Assembly (NCBI GenBank): GCA_910583815.1
Contig: CAJTZB010000033.1
Location: 1-17,715, forward strand
Direction of reading: 5' to 3'
DNA length: 17,715 nt
Source: an uncultured Lachnospiraceae bacterium
GTDB lineage: Bacteria > Bacillota > Clostridia > Lachnospirales > Lachnospiraceae
This document shows, piece by piece, positions 7,770 to 15,195 of the stretch (its first letter is position 1; every line of letters starts with the position of its first letter). The translations under genes were made by a program, and so were the position numbers. Under the pieces are notes generated by a model. It was not told the origin of the DNA. It saw only the letters and a program-made list of their open reading frames with translations, and did not search any database.

Positions 7770-8526
7770 AATACGGAGGCCAAGAAACCGAATACAAAAG
7801 AAAACAATAGCAGCAGCACTGATTGCCTTTCTGTGCTTTGGAATAATAGGAACTTTTTCCTTTTATTATGTACAGAAGGAAAACAGAGAGTATGAAACGG
7901 AACTTGCTTTGTTAAGGCAGCAGCTGATGGGAGTGCGGAATACAATCTATCTGGCTGCCAGGGATATGCAGCGAGGAGAACTGGTAACAAGAGAAAAGCT
8001 TTATAAAGCAGAATATTGTTCTGAGCAGCCTGCAGATTGGTTTATGACAGAAAAAGAAGTAGGAAAAGAATTGCGTGTAGCAGTAAAAGAGGGGACTCCG
8101 TTATTGGTGGCAATGTTTTTAGAAGAGGAGGGAAACGAACAGAGAGAAGTATTTCTTTCTTCCATCCGCATCAACGAGGCTATGGAAGCAGGAGACAGGG
8201 TAGATGTACGGATTGTCTATAAAAACGGTGAAGATTATGTTGTTCTTTCTGACAAAGAGCTTTTGCTCTGTGAGACTTCAGGGATTGTTCTTTTGCTGAG
8301 TGGAGAAGAAATAGAATTACTTTCATCTGCTATGGCAGACGAAAAACAATATCCGGATACACAGTTGTATGCGGTACGCTATCCGCATGAAAAGCAAACG
8401 GAAAAAAGTGTAGTGACGTATCTTCCTAATAAAGCAGTTGCCGGATTGCTGGGGCGGCAGGAGGAACAGCTTAAACTGCGAGAAAAGTTAGAGAAGCGTT
8501 TGGCACAGACAGAGGAAATATGGTAA
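7765..8526 (+). CDS. CpaB/RcpC-like SAF-domain protein, probable ATT start
   Basis: CpaB/RcpC proteins are membrane-anchored Tad pilus assembly proteins with an extracytoplasmic SAF domain. In this frame the sequence reads KIRRPRNRIQKK, a membrane segment (about 15-35), a short coiled linker, then a SAF domain (about 53-115: NTIYLAARDMQRGELVT, KEVGKELRVAVKEGTPL) and a C-terminal part with INEAMEAGDRVDVRIVY. No ATG, GTG or TTG exists between the in-frame stop at 7735 and codon 7897, yet the charged N-terminus and membrane helix are plainly encoded. ATT at 7765 has AAGGAG 6 bases upstream and overlaps the preceding stop (ATTAA). If initiation were at ATG 7909 the anchor would be lost. The start is inferred; the domain call is firm. 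It overlaps the next gene by 7 bases (ATGGTAA). Confidence 0.75.
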   Translation: MKIRRPRNRIQKKTIAAALIAFLCFGIIGTFSFYYVQKENREYETELALLRQQLMGVRNTIYLAARDMQRGELVTREKLYKAEYCSEQPADWFMTEKEVGKELRVAVKEGTPLLVAMFLEEEGNEQREVFLSSIRINEAMEAGDRVDVRIVYKNGEDYVVLSDKELLLCETSGIVLLLSGEEIELLSSAMADEKQYPDTQLYAVRYPHEKQTEKSVVTYLPNKAVAGLLGRQEEQLKLREKLEKRLAQTEEIW

Positions 8527-9332
8527 GGGAAAAGAGAGATATTTTCAGCTTATCTGAATTAAGAAAGGCAGTTCAAAGAGAGCTTTGTGTAAATCAAGCC
8601 CAGAAAAAGGAAGTATGCAGACAACTTAGAGAATTGCTGTATGGAAAATGGAATATAACAACAGAGCAGATAGAGAGATACTATGTTCCATTTGGACAGG
8701 CAGGATATTTAAGTGCGAAACAAAAGTTTGAGATAATGCTTTATCTTGCATCAAAAGAAGCGTATGGAAATGGAAGAAAGCAGTTATTTTCGCATGCAGG
8801 CTGGAAAGAAGGGGAAATAACAGAAATCACAGGGAAGAACGTAGAGGAGGCATATCTTCGATTTTTGGAAGAAGAATGGATACAGCTAGAGGATGCAGAT
8901 AAAAAGATACTTTTTACTGAATGGGTATATGAACCATTCGGATATGGGACAGTGGAGCAATTGCTAGGGCAGGAAACAGAGGGGATTTTTGCAGGAGAGC
9001 TTTTTTGGAAGGCATATGGGAAAGGAAGCAGTTTGGAATGGACAGAGAAAGTTTCAGAACATGGGATTGGGGTACTGGAACAAGGGAGACTAATCCGTTT
9101 AGGTTTTTTGAGTTTTGCAAATAAAGAGGAACTCTGCCGTATTACAAAACGGTTGGTCTGTATAGGGGGCAGAGGGGAACTGACGGTGGCAGAGCCGGAA
9201 TGGAAGATGCGTTGCATAGATGGAGCGGTAGGATATGCGGTGCGGCCGCCCAAAGCAGAAGGCTGGGGGTTTGAAATTATCAGGACAGAAGGAGGAATTT
9301 ATGAAACAGGAGGTGGGATTTGTTGGATATGA
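8520..9332 (+). CDS. CpaF-like N-terminal-domain protein lacking the ATPase domain
   Basis: A 270-residue soluble protein that matches only the N-terminal half of the CpaF-like motor encoded at 10663. Shared blocks: FSLSELRKAVQREL against YSYQALCRAVKNML; IRLGFLSFANKEEL against IWLRFLSFGSEEEM; then GELT, a DG-containing strand, and RPP followed by WGFEIIR against WVGLVRK. The protein stops where the motor's RecA-like domain would begin, so there is no Walker A. It could pair with the full motor as a regulatory subunit, or be a remnant of a duplicated motor gene; the clean domain boundary and intact frame favour a real product. AGAGGAAAT precedes the ATG, which overlaps the previous stop. The last 32 bases overlap the next gene. 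Confidence 0.7.
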   Translation: MVREKRDIFSLSELRKAVQRELCVNQAQKKEVCRQLRELLYGKWNITTEQIERYYVPFGQAGYLSAKQKFEIMLYLASKEAYGNGRKQLFSHAGWKEGEITEITGKNVEEAYLRFLEEEWIQLEDADKKILFTEWVYEPFGYGTVEQLLGQETEGIFAGELFWKAYGKGSSLEWTEKVSEHGIGVLEQGRLIRLGFLSFANKEELCRITKRLVCIGGRGELTVAEPEWKMRCIDGAVGYAVRPPKAEGWGFEIIRTEGGIYETGGGICWI

Positions 9333-9903
9333 GTGCGAAGATATCGTATTCTATCTTGCCAGAATGCTTTCTTTTCTTGGAAAAACGACAGCGGTTTTAG
9401 ACCGGACAGAGCATAGGAGTGTGATTGGCATATGTGGAAATGCAGGAAAGTCTGCCAATATTCTGATTTCTGAATCACTTGATGAGATTCTCGAATCAGA
9501 ATGCAGCGTAATACTGAAAGTATTTGGGTATCAGCCGCTTTGGGAAGAAATACAAGAATGCAAGGATGTGTTTTTGGTAACAGATGGAAGCTCTTTTTGG
9601 ACGAAACTGTTAGCAAAAGTACAGATAGGCTATAAAAGCTGCCATATGATTATCAGAGACATGGTATCAATGAACTATAGTGAGAAATACCTGGTTTTTC
9701 TTTCGGAGCAGAACATAGGAGATTGTTTTCTGCTTTTTTTGGACAAGAGTGATACAAAGAACAGGTATAGTCTTGGAATAGAAAAAAATACTCCTCTGCG
9801 GTATCTTTCAGAGGACATGAAGGAATTGTTGCAAGAACTTGTTTTACGTATAGACATGTCTATAAACCAAAAGCAGCTTTATGTAGCGCAGAAAAAAGCA
9901 TAA
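9301..9903 (+). CDS. Possible ParA/MinD-fold protein without P-loop
   Basis: A 200-residue protein that I can place only tentatively. The N-terminus (EVGFVGY, then FYLARMLSFLGKTTAVLDRTE) has the strand-helix-strand layout of MinD/ParA-like proteins, with the helix ending and VLD strand where they put VLLVD, but the loop after the first strand has no GKT. DVFLVTDGSSFW and a C-terminal segment RYLSEDMKELLQEL follow, reminiscent of other TadZ-like accessory proteins. AAGGAGGAATTT directly upstream fixes this start, 66 bases inside the longest frame; it overlaps the preceding gene by 32 bases. Sitting between the CpaF-like fragment and the second TadZ-like gene, it is presumably part of the pilus machine. 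Function is inferred from position. Confidence 0.55.
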   Translation: MKQEVGFVGYECEDIVFYLARMLSFLGKTTAVLDRTEHRSVIGICGNAGKSANILISESLDEILESECSVILKVFGYQPLWEEIQECKDVFLVTDGSSFWTKLLAKVQIGYKSCHMIIRDMVSMNYSEKYLVFLSEQNIGDCFLLFLDKSDTKNRYSLGIEKNTPLRYLSEDMKELLQELVLRIDMSINQKQLYVAQKKA

Positions 9904-9914
9904 GGGGATGAAGT

Positions 9915-10790
9915 ATGGGGAAAACAATTGTGTTTTGGTCGCCGAAATCAGGGCATTCTGGAGTGACAGCCTGTGTATGCGCTGTGGCGGCTGCGCTTAC
10001 TACAGGAAAGGAGGCAAGACTGGCGGCAGTGGCGCATACGTCCCTGTCAAAGTACGAACTCGAAGAACGTTTGGATTGCCACATAGAGGAGCGGCGAGGA
10101 GAACTGTATGAAAGAATGGGGCTTGCAGCGCTGATGCTTCACCTGAAAAAAGAGGAGCTAAAGGAAGAAACTATTCGTCATTGTGGAATCTTATTATCAG
10201 GAAGTACGCTGGAGCTGTTTCCTGGAGGTGGAAAAAGCCTGTTTGCATTGCAGGAGAAGGAAAGAGAAGAGATTTTGCTTGCGCTGCTTTTGGAAAAACT
10301 TCCAATGGCGTATGATTGGCTGTTGGTGGATTTGATGCCTGGCAGCAATCAGCTTTCAATGGATGCTATAGAAAGAGCAGATAACACAGTAATTGTGCTT
10401 CCGCAAGATCCAAAATTGTGGAAAAAATTTTTTTCAGACGAGTTTTGGAAGCTTAAAGCAAAGAATGTTTTTTTCCTTCTTGGTGGAGCTTTGATGGATG
10501 CCAAATATGGGATCAGAGAATTTCTGAAGGTTGCAGGAAATGTTGCAGACAGGGGGCAGGTTGGGATGATTCCAAGAAATACAGAATATTTGGAGGCAAT
10601 GGCAGAAGGAAGAGTTATAGAATTCTTTTTAAAAAACGAGCGTGGGAGGAAGGGGGAAGGCAATGCGGCATTTGTGGAGCAGACGAGACGGACGGCACGA
10701 AGTCTTTTGGGACTTGCAGACAGAGCAGGAAGAAAGAAAAAAATATTCCTATCAGGCACTCTGCAGAGCAGTGAAAAATATGTTGAATGA
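9915..10790 (+). CDS. TadZ/CpaE-like protein, second copy, degenerate P-loop
   Basis: A 291-residue ParA/MinD-fold protein, predicted to help position the Tad motor. It begins TIVFWSPKSGHSGVTACV: the W-S-P...GxxGxT pattern is typical of the Clostridial TadZ-like group, and the P-loop lysine is absent. YDWLLVDLMPGSNQ supplies a Walker B-like aspartate, ERADNTVIVLPQDPK the following strand, and VGMIPRNTEYLEAMAEGR the C-terminal block, each matching the gene at 6993. AGGGGATGAAGT precedes ATG. The last 128 bases overlap the chosen start of the motor gene; the paralog lacks the final 25 or so residues, so this tail may be an extension that arose in the overlap. Confidence 0.75.
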   Translation: MGKTIVFWSPKSGHSGVTACVCAVAAALTTGKEARLAAVAHTSLSKYELEERLDCHIEERRGELYERMGLAALMLHLKKEELKEETIRHCGILLSGSTLELFPGGGKSLFALQEKEREEILLALLLEKLPMAYDWLLVDLMPGSNQLSMDAIERADNTVIVLPQDPKLWKKFFSDEFWKLKAKNVFFLLGGALMDAKYGIREFLKVAGNVADRGQVGMIPRNTEYLEAMAEGRVIEFFLKNERGRKGEGNAAFVEQTRRTARSLLGLADRAGRKKKIFLSGTLQSSEKYVE

Positions 10791-12399
10791 ATATGCCGGA
10801 GAAAGTATTTCAGAAGTCGGACTATCAGCTAGGCTGCAACAATGTCAAGAGGAACAAAGAAGAATGTTTTCTCAGTGTATCAGAACCTGTTGTTCTGGGA
10901 ATGAAGGCTCTAGGGCTGTGGTGCAAGAAATTATACGTACCTATTTGTTAGGAGAAGCAGAGCTGAATGCTTGCAGAATTTTATATGCAGTGCCTTTTGA
11001 TGAACCAGACTATATGTCGGCAAGAGAAATGATGGAAGGTATGATTTATTTGTTTGATGCAAAACAGCCAGAAGAAGGATTTAAGCTGCTTTGCGAAGCT
11101 TATGGATGGTGTTTGCCAAAAAGAGGAAAGAATGAATTCTTCTTTGAAGTAACAGAAGAAGAGGTACGTCATGCGTGGAATAGCTTAAAGCCTGAGTTTT
11201 CCTATCCGGATTGTCTGAATATCTTAGTGCGGCTTTTATTTGCTGATACTGTGGGGCTTGGCGTAATTGATACTTTAAATGGGCAAAAGGGATGGATTGA
11301 AGAAATCCAGCTTGGAATGAATGGTTTAACAGAGCAAGCGTATAACTACCGTGCAGAACTTGGCAAGAAGGGAGAACGAAGAAGCAGTAGTAAAGATAGT
11401 GTACATATATTGGTGCAAGGCTCAACCATATGGCTGCGTTTTCTTTCCTTTGGTTCAGAGGAAGAAATGGAACGTGTGCTTCGTAATCTGATGAAAGATT
11501 CAGGAGTAGGAGAGCTGACGAAAAGTCAACCGATGGCTGTTGTTGATACGGTGGATGGAAGGCGGGTTACGGTCTCAAGACCGCCAATGACAGACAGTTG
11601 GGTTGGCTTGGTGAGGAAATTTGATACAGTAAGGGAAGTGAGATTGGAGGGGCTTTACAAAGGGCATTCGCAGGGAGAAGTGGTAGCAGAACTTCTGCGC
11701 CAGCTAGTACGAAGCGGGAGTAATATTGCGATTACAGGAGAAATGGCGTCTGGCAAAACAACTTTGTTTCGTGCTTGTTTGGCAGAGGTAAGAAAAGAGC
11801 TGAATATCCGAATTATTGAGTCTGAATCGTTTGAATTGAATGTACGGCAGTTCCTTCCGCAAAGCAATTCTCTGACAATGCGTATTACAAGATATACTTC
11901 TGCAGAAGAAGTTCTTTCCTTTGCAAGAAAAACAACAGGTCAAGTATTTGGCATAGGAGAGATCAACTCGCCGATATTTGCTGATATGGCAATGAATTTA
12001 TCTAAAATAGCGACACAGCTGTTTTTTTCGGCACATTATCTGTCCACAGAAGACATGATTGCAGACTTTACAAATGTCAGGCTCAGCATTGGAGGATATA
12101 CGGAAGAGACGCTTGCAGAACAAGAAGCGGTTCGGGTGTTAGGATTTGATATACATTTATGGACAAGAGAGGGGAAGCGCTGTATTCAGTATATTCACGA
12201 AATCATACCTAAAGGAAGGAGCTATGGGATTCATCGGATTTTAGAATATGAGGAGGAAAAGAAAGGTTATTGCTTTTTAAACCAGCCAACGAAACGGTGT
12301 TTTCAGAAGGCAAGGCAGATGCTGTCATCCGAACAATATCTGGAGTTTGTCACCTTTTTTAAACGCTTGAAAGAGGAAGCAGTATGTGCTGGGGCATAG
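10663..12399 (+). CDS. CpaF/TadA-like secretion or pilus motor ATPase
   Basis: A 578-residue hexameric-type traffic ATPase (type II/IV secretion superfamily) expected to power assembly at the cytoplasmic side. The N-terminal domain runs to about 330; the RecA-like domain has Walker A GEMASGKTT (359-367, Lys365), IIESESFEL in place of the Asp box, FGIGEIN with the Walker B glutamate Glu433, and SAHY with the His-box histidine His458. The usual MRPDRI-type arginine region before Walker B is replaced by ARKTTGQV, so the motor is divergent but keeps its key catalytic residues. AGGGGGAAGG stands upstream of ATG 10663; alternatives are GTG 10771 or ATG 10780, but both have weak sites and would lose the YSYQALCRAV block shared with the gene at 8520. 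Confidence 0.85.
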   Translation: MRHLWSRRDGRHEVFWDLQTEQEERKKYSYQALCRAVKNMLNEYAGESISEVGLSARLQQCQEEQRRMFSQCIRTCCSGNEGSRAVVQEIIRTYLLGEAELNACRILYAVPFDEPDYMSAREMMEGMIYLFDAKQPEEGFKLLCEAYGWCLPKRGKNEFFFEVTEEEVRHAWNSLKPEFSYPDCLNILVRLLFADTVGLGVIDTLNGQKGWIEEIQLGMNGLTEQAYNYRAELGKKGERRSSSKDSVHILVQGSTIWLRFLSFGSEEEMERVLRNLMKDSGVGELTKSQPMAVVDTVDGRRVTVSRPPMTDSWVGLVRKFDTVREVRLEGLYKGHSQGEVVAELLRQLVRSGSNIAITGEMASGKTTLFRACLAEVRKELNIRIIESESFELNVRQFLPQSNSLTMRITRYTSAEEVLSFARKTTGQVFGIGEINSPIFADMAMNLSKIATQLFFSAHYLSTEDMIADFTNVRLSIGGYTEETLAEQEAVRVLGFDIHLWTREGKRCIQYIHEIIPKGRSYGIHRILEYEEEKKGYCFLNQPTKRCFQKARQMLSSEQYLEFVTFFKRLKEEAVCAGA

Positions 12400-14258
12400 G
12401 AGGGCTTCTGGGCGCAATAGAAAAGCAGTATATGCGGTGTTGCCCTTATGGAACAGAGCGCCTGAGAAAACTTTCTTATAAAACTGCATGGGCTACGGTA
12501 TGTGTTGCTGTGGCAGCAGGGATGGGAGTGTTTTTTTGGAATTTGTATGTGGAGCATAGAGTCAGTAGTTATTGTTTTATGTCTATTGCGTTGGCAGTCT
12601 ATGTTGTTTGTATTGAAGTTCCTGAATGGTATATCCGAAGAGTAGAAGAGCGTTTGTATCACAGTATGTTAAAGTATTTTGCAACCGTAAAACATTTGTA
12701 TCTTTCTTATAAGAATATACCAAATGCGATACATGATGCTGCTGAGGAAACAGGGGAAGAAATGCGCCTTCACGCAGCGGTTTTTTATGATATTTTGATA
12801 GGAAACGAACGGAGAGAACGGGTGCGAAGCTATGTGGCATCCGAGACAAACCATCAATATTTGAAAATGTTTTTAGTGCAGGCATATGAAGCATCTGAAC
12901 AGGGAGACATGAGAACGCTTTATTCGGAGTCTTTGTTTTCAGAAAATATAGAATATTTACGTATGGAAGTGATGCAGGAAATATACCGCAGAAGACGCAG
13001 GGCACATGAGCTTTCTGGATATACGTTTGTTACTTTAACACCAGTATTTATGATGTCGGTTCTACGAAAATGGGGGACCGATTTTACGGCAAAACTTGAG
13101 AGTTTTTATGCAGGTGCAGGAAATAGTATTGTATTATTGTGTTTTATTGCAACTCTTGCAGTTTATATTGCAATTAACAGGGCAAAGGAGGTTGGTTTCC
13201 AAAAGAAGGAGCAACGCTCTCTGGCAGAATATTTTGCAGAGAGAAGGCAGATATATCAATTTTTAAAAAGAATGGAGCAGATGGCTGGAAAGAGATTAAA
13301 CTGGCTGAAGAAATTGCTGATGCAGTCAGGAATGCATATTTCTTTAGAAGGAATATTAGTGCGGACAGTTGGCAATGCATTATTGGTTTCAATGATTGTA
13401 GTATTCTTTTTTAACAATCTGCATATTAGAGAGTATGGAAGGATATTACACGAAGCCAAACAGGTAGAGCGAATTGTTCCAACCGCTTCTGAACAAATGA
13501 AGAAAGCGCTTGAGAGGCATATGCTTGCATTGATAAAACAATATGAAAACAGAAATATTCCGACAGAAGATGAAATTGCCATAGAGCTACGGAAGCTGAT
13601 TTATTTACCAAACAAAGCTGCGGAGAAAGCAATTTCAGAAGAGATTTTGCAAAGGCTGATAAAGCTTCAGCAGATACATATCAAATGGTATGAGATACTA
13701 TTATGCATATTTTGTGCATTTTTAGGAGCTGTGCTTCCGATTGCGGAACTGGTATATCGGAAAGGACTGATTTATGCAGGAGCAGTAGAAGAAATTAAGC
13801 AGTTTCAGTCTGTTATATGGCTTGAGAGGAGATTGGAAGGTTTGACTATTGTTAGATTATTGGAGGATATAGAAATTTTTTCTGTAGTTTTTCATCCAAT
13901 TATTAGAGAATGTATCAATTCTTATTCTTCAGGGCCAAGAGAGGCATTGCAAAAAATGAAAATAATGGGAAGTATGCTGCATGAGAGCTTTTCAGATTTG
14001 GCAGATGGTTTTCTTGCAGTAGAAGAGGTTGGTATGAAGGAGGCATTTGCAGAAGTAGAAAATAATCGCAGCATGCTTGAGAAGATGTCACAACTAGAGG
14101 CGGATATTCAAATGGAGAGAAAGAAGGACAGTACAGATTTTCTTTCCAAAATTCCAATGGTCCTAACTGTCGGAGTCTATTTTATTCTTCCGTTTTTGTT
14201 TATTTCCTTTGCGGGCGTGGGAGAAGTATTTCTTATGCTAGAGGAATTGCAGAGGTAA
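12384..14258 (+). CDS. TadB/TadC-like fused inner-membrane platform protein
   Basis: A 624-residue polytopic membrane protein with two GspF/T2SSF-like halves, the platform on which CpaF-type motors act. Predicted membrane segments: about 33-52, 61-79, 209-226, 247-265, 327-343, 460-480 and 597-620. Cytoplasmic helical regions lie at about 85-205 (HLYLSYKNIPNAI, typical of TadB/TadC) and 485-595 (EGLTIVRLLEDIEIF, SDLADGFLAVEEVGM). Tad loci normally encode TadB and TadC as separate proteins; here one reading frame carries both. Start: GAGGAAGCAGT before ATG, with a 16-base overlap with the motor gene, which supports joint function. The domain identity is based on layout and short motifs rather than on a strong signature. 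Confidence 0.8.
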   Translation: MCWGIGGLLGAIEKQYMRCCPYGTERLRKLSYKTAWATVCVAVAAGMGVFFWNLYVEHRVSSYCFMSIALAVYVVCIEVPEWYIRRVEERLYHSMLKYFATVKHLYLSYKNIPNAIHDAAEETGEEMRLHAAVFYDILIGNERRERVRSYVASETNHQYLKMFLVQAYEASEQGDMRTLYSESLFSENIEYLRMEVMQEIYRRRRRAHELSGYTFVTLTPVFMMSVLRKWGTDFTAKLESFYAGAGNSIVLLCFIATLAVYIAINRAKEVGFQKKEQRSLAEYFAERRQIYQFLKRMEQMAGKRLNWLKKLLMQSGMHISLEGILVRTVGNALLVSMIVVFFFNNLHIREYGRILHEAKQVERIVPTASEQMKKALERHMLALIKQYENRNIPTEDEIAIELRKLIYLPNKAAEKAISEEILQRLIKLQQIHIKWYEILLCIFCAFLGAVLPIAELVYRKGLIYAGAVEEIKQFQSVIWLERRLEGLTIVRLLEDIEIFSVVFHPIIRECINSYSSGPREALQKMKIMGSMLHESFSDLADGFLAVEEVGMKEAFAEVENNRSMLEKMSQLEADIQMERKKDSTDFLSKIPMVLTVGVYFILPFLFISFAGVGEVFLMLEELQR

Positions 14259-14298
14259 GATAGAAAATAAAAACCTAGAAAGGAGTATAGGAATAACT

Positions 14299-14730
14299 AT
14301 GCATATCAGTAAACAGTTTTTGATAGAGGCAGTTGGACTTATTCTTACAGTTTCTCTTATTTTAACAGGAGTAAGGCTATATCAGCAAGCAACTAGTGTA
14401 GTCAAAATAATGGAGCAGAGACAGAACAGACAACTCCAGCAAATGGAGGAATATGAGATTGTAAAATACGAAGGCTGCGCAATAGACGGAACAACAGCAG
14501 TTTCCTATATTAAGCATCTGGTAGGAACCTATGGGCTTCCGGTTACAATAACAACGGCAAGTGGTACTTTTCAGGTTATGGGACGTTTGCAGTATGCTAA
14601 TTTGAAAAATATGCAATCAGAGCAATATATCAATCCTCTTGGAAGGTTTCAATGTGAAGTGCTTCGGGATGAAAACAGTGCGATTATCGGGGCATCTTTG
14701 ATGTATTGCATGGAAGGAGAAAAACAATGA
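14299..14730 (+). CDS. Pilin-like single-pass membrane protein, paralog A
   Basis: A 143-residue protein with an N-terminal membrane segment (about 9-27) and an extracytoplasmic domain. Two blocks are shared with the next gene: one around GTTAVSYIKHLVGTYG and a C-terminal one, YINPLGRF followed by VLRDENSAIIGASLM. The layout (short hydrophobic start, small globular head, tandem copies beside a TadBC platform) suggests a pseudopilin-like or pilus-subunit role, but no Flp motif or prepilin cleavage site with certainty is seen. AAAGGAGTATAGGAATAACT precedes ATG. It follows a 40-base gap, the largest inside the operon. Confidence 0.75.
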   Translation: MHISKQFLIEAVGLILTVSLILTGVRLYQQATSVVKIMEQRQNRQLQQMEEYEIVKYEGCAIDGTTAVSYIKHLVGTYGLPVTITTASGTFQVMGRLQYANLKNMQSEQYINPLGRFQCEVLRDENSAIIGASLMYCMEGEKQ

Positions 14731-15182
14731 GTACTTCAAAAAGTTTTATAAAGGGTGCAGTAGAGCTTTTAATTGTAGTGGCAATTTGCTTTGTAACAGT
14801 GATGATTTACAATAAAGGGAATGCCAGTATTAACAGTTCTATGAGTGACTATGATGAAATTCTTTCCAAGTTTGACAATATTAATTTAAAAAGTTTTGAA
14901 AATTCGACAGCATCGGGAAGTCAGATTGTGGATTTGATCAAGAGCCTTCAGGCAGATGATGGAGTAACGATTCAAGTTACCAATGGATATTCTGCTTCCA
15001 AAAAACTTTCGCCGCAAGAGTATACTTATGACTTAGTAAATACATCAGATTCTACAGTGCTAGCAGATATTAGCAACCGTTCTAAAGGTTCCAGATATAT
15101 TAATCCCACAGCTTCTTTTATGTCAAGCGTTATTTATGATGAAAACGAAATTATTACATCCGTTGTGTTTATCCAAAAATAG
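14727..15182 (+). CDS. Pilin-like single-pass membrane protein, paralog B
   Basis: A 151-residue paralog of the preceding product: N-terminal membrane segment (about 13-30, ELLIVVAICFVTVMIY), the block GSQIVDLIKSLQADDGVTI, and the C-terminal RYINPTASF with VIYDENEIITSVVF. The head is serine- and asparagine-rich. AAGGAGAAAAACA sets the start, and ATGA overlaps the previous stop, so the two are translationally coupled. Tandem duplication is the simplest origin. Role as a minor or major pilus subunit is inference. Confidence 0.75.
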   Translation: MSTSKSFIKGAVELLIVVAICFVTVMIYNKGNASINSSMSDYDEILSKFDNINLKSFENSTASGSQIVDLIKSLQADDGVTIQVTNGYSASKKLSPQEYTYDLVNTSDSTVLADISNRSKGSRYINPTASFMSSVIYDENEIITSVVFIQK

Positions 15183-15195
15183 GAGGAAAAATTGT

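Noticed and set aside
8741..9253. 170-codon minus-strand frame inside the CpaF-like fragment
   Set aside because: It is antisense to a gene with clear homology to its paralog, has serine- and proline-rich low-complexity content and no ribosome site.
8520..9332. Reading the CpaF-like fragment as a pseudogene truncated by a frameshift
   Set aside because: No remnant of a RecA-like domain was seen in the following sequence, the frame is intact to a domain boundary, and the next gene starts with its own strong ribosome site. Decay is not excluded but not shown.
9301..9460. GKTT (about residues 27-30) and GNAGKS (about 46-51) in the 9301 product, as possible Walker A motifs
   Set aside because: GKTT falls at the end of the first helix, where ParA-like proteins have G-x-x-V before the VLLVD strand, and lacks the upstream glycine. 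GNAGKS lacks A/G at the first position of the A/GxxxxGKS pattern. Neither is convincing.
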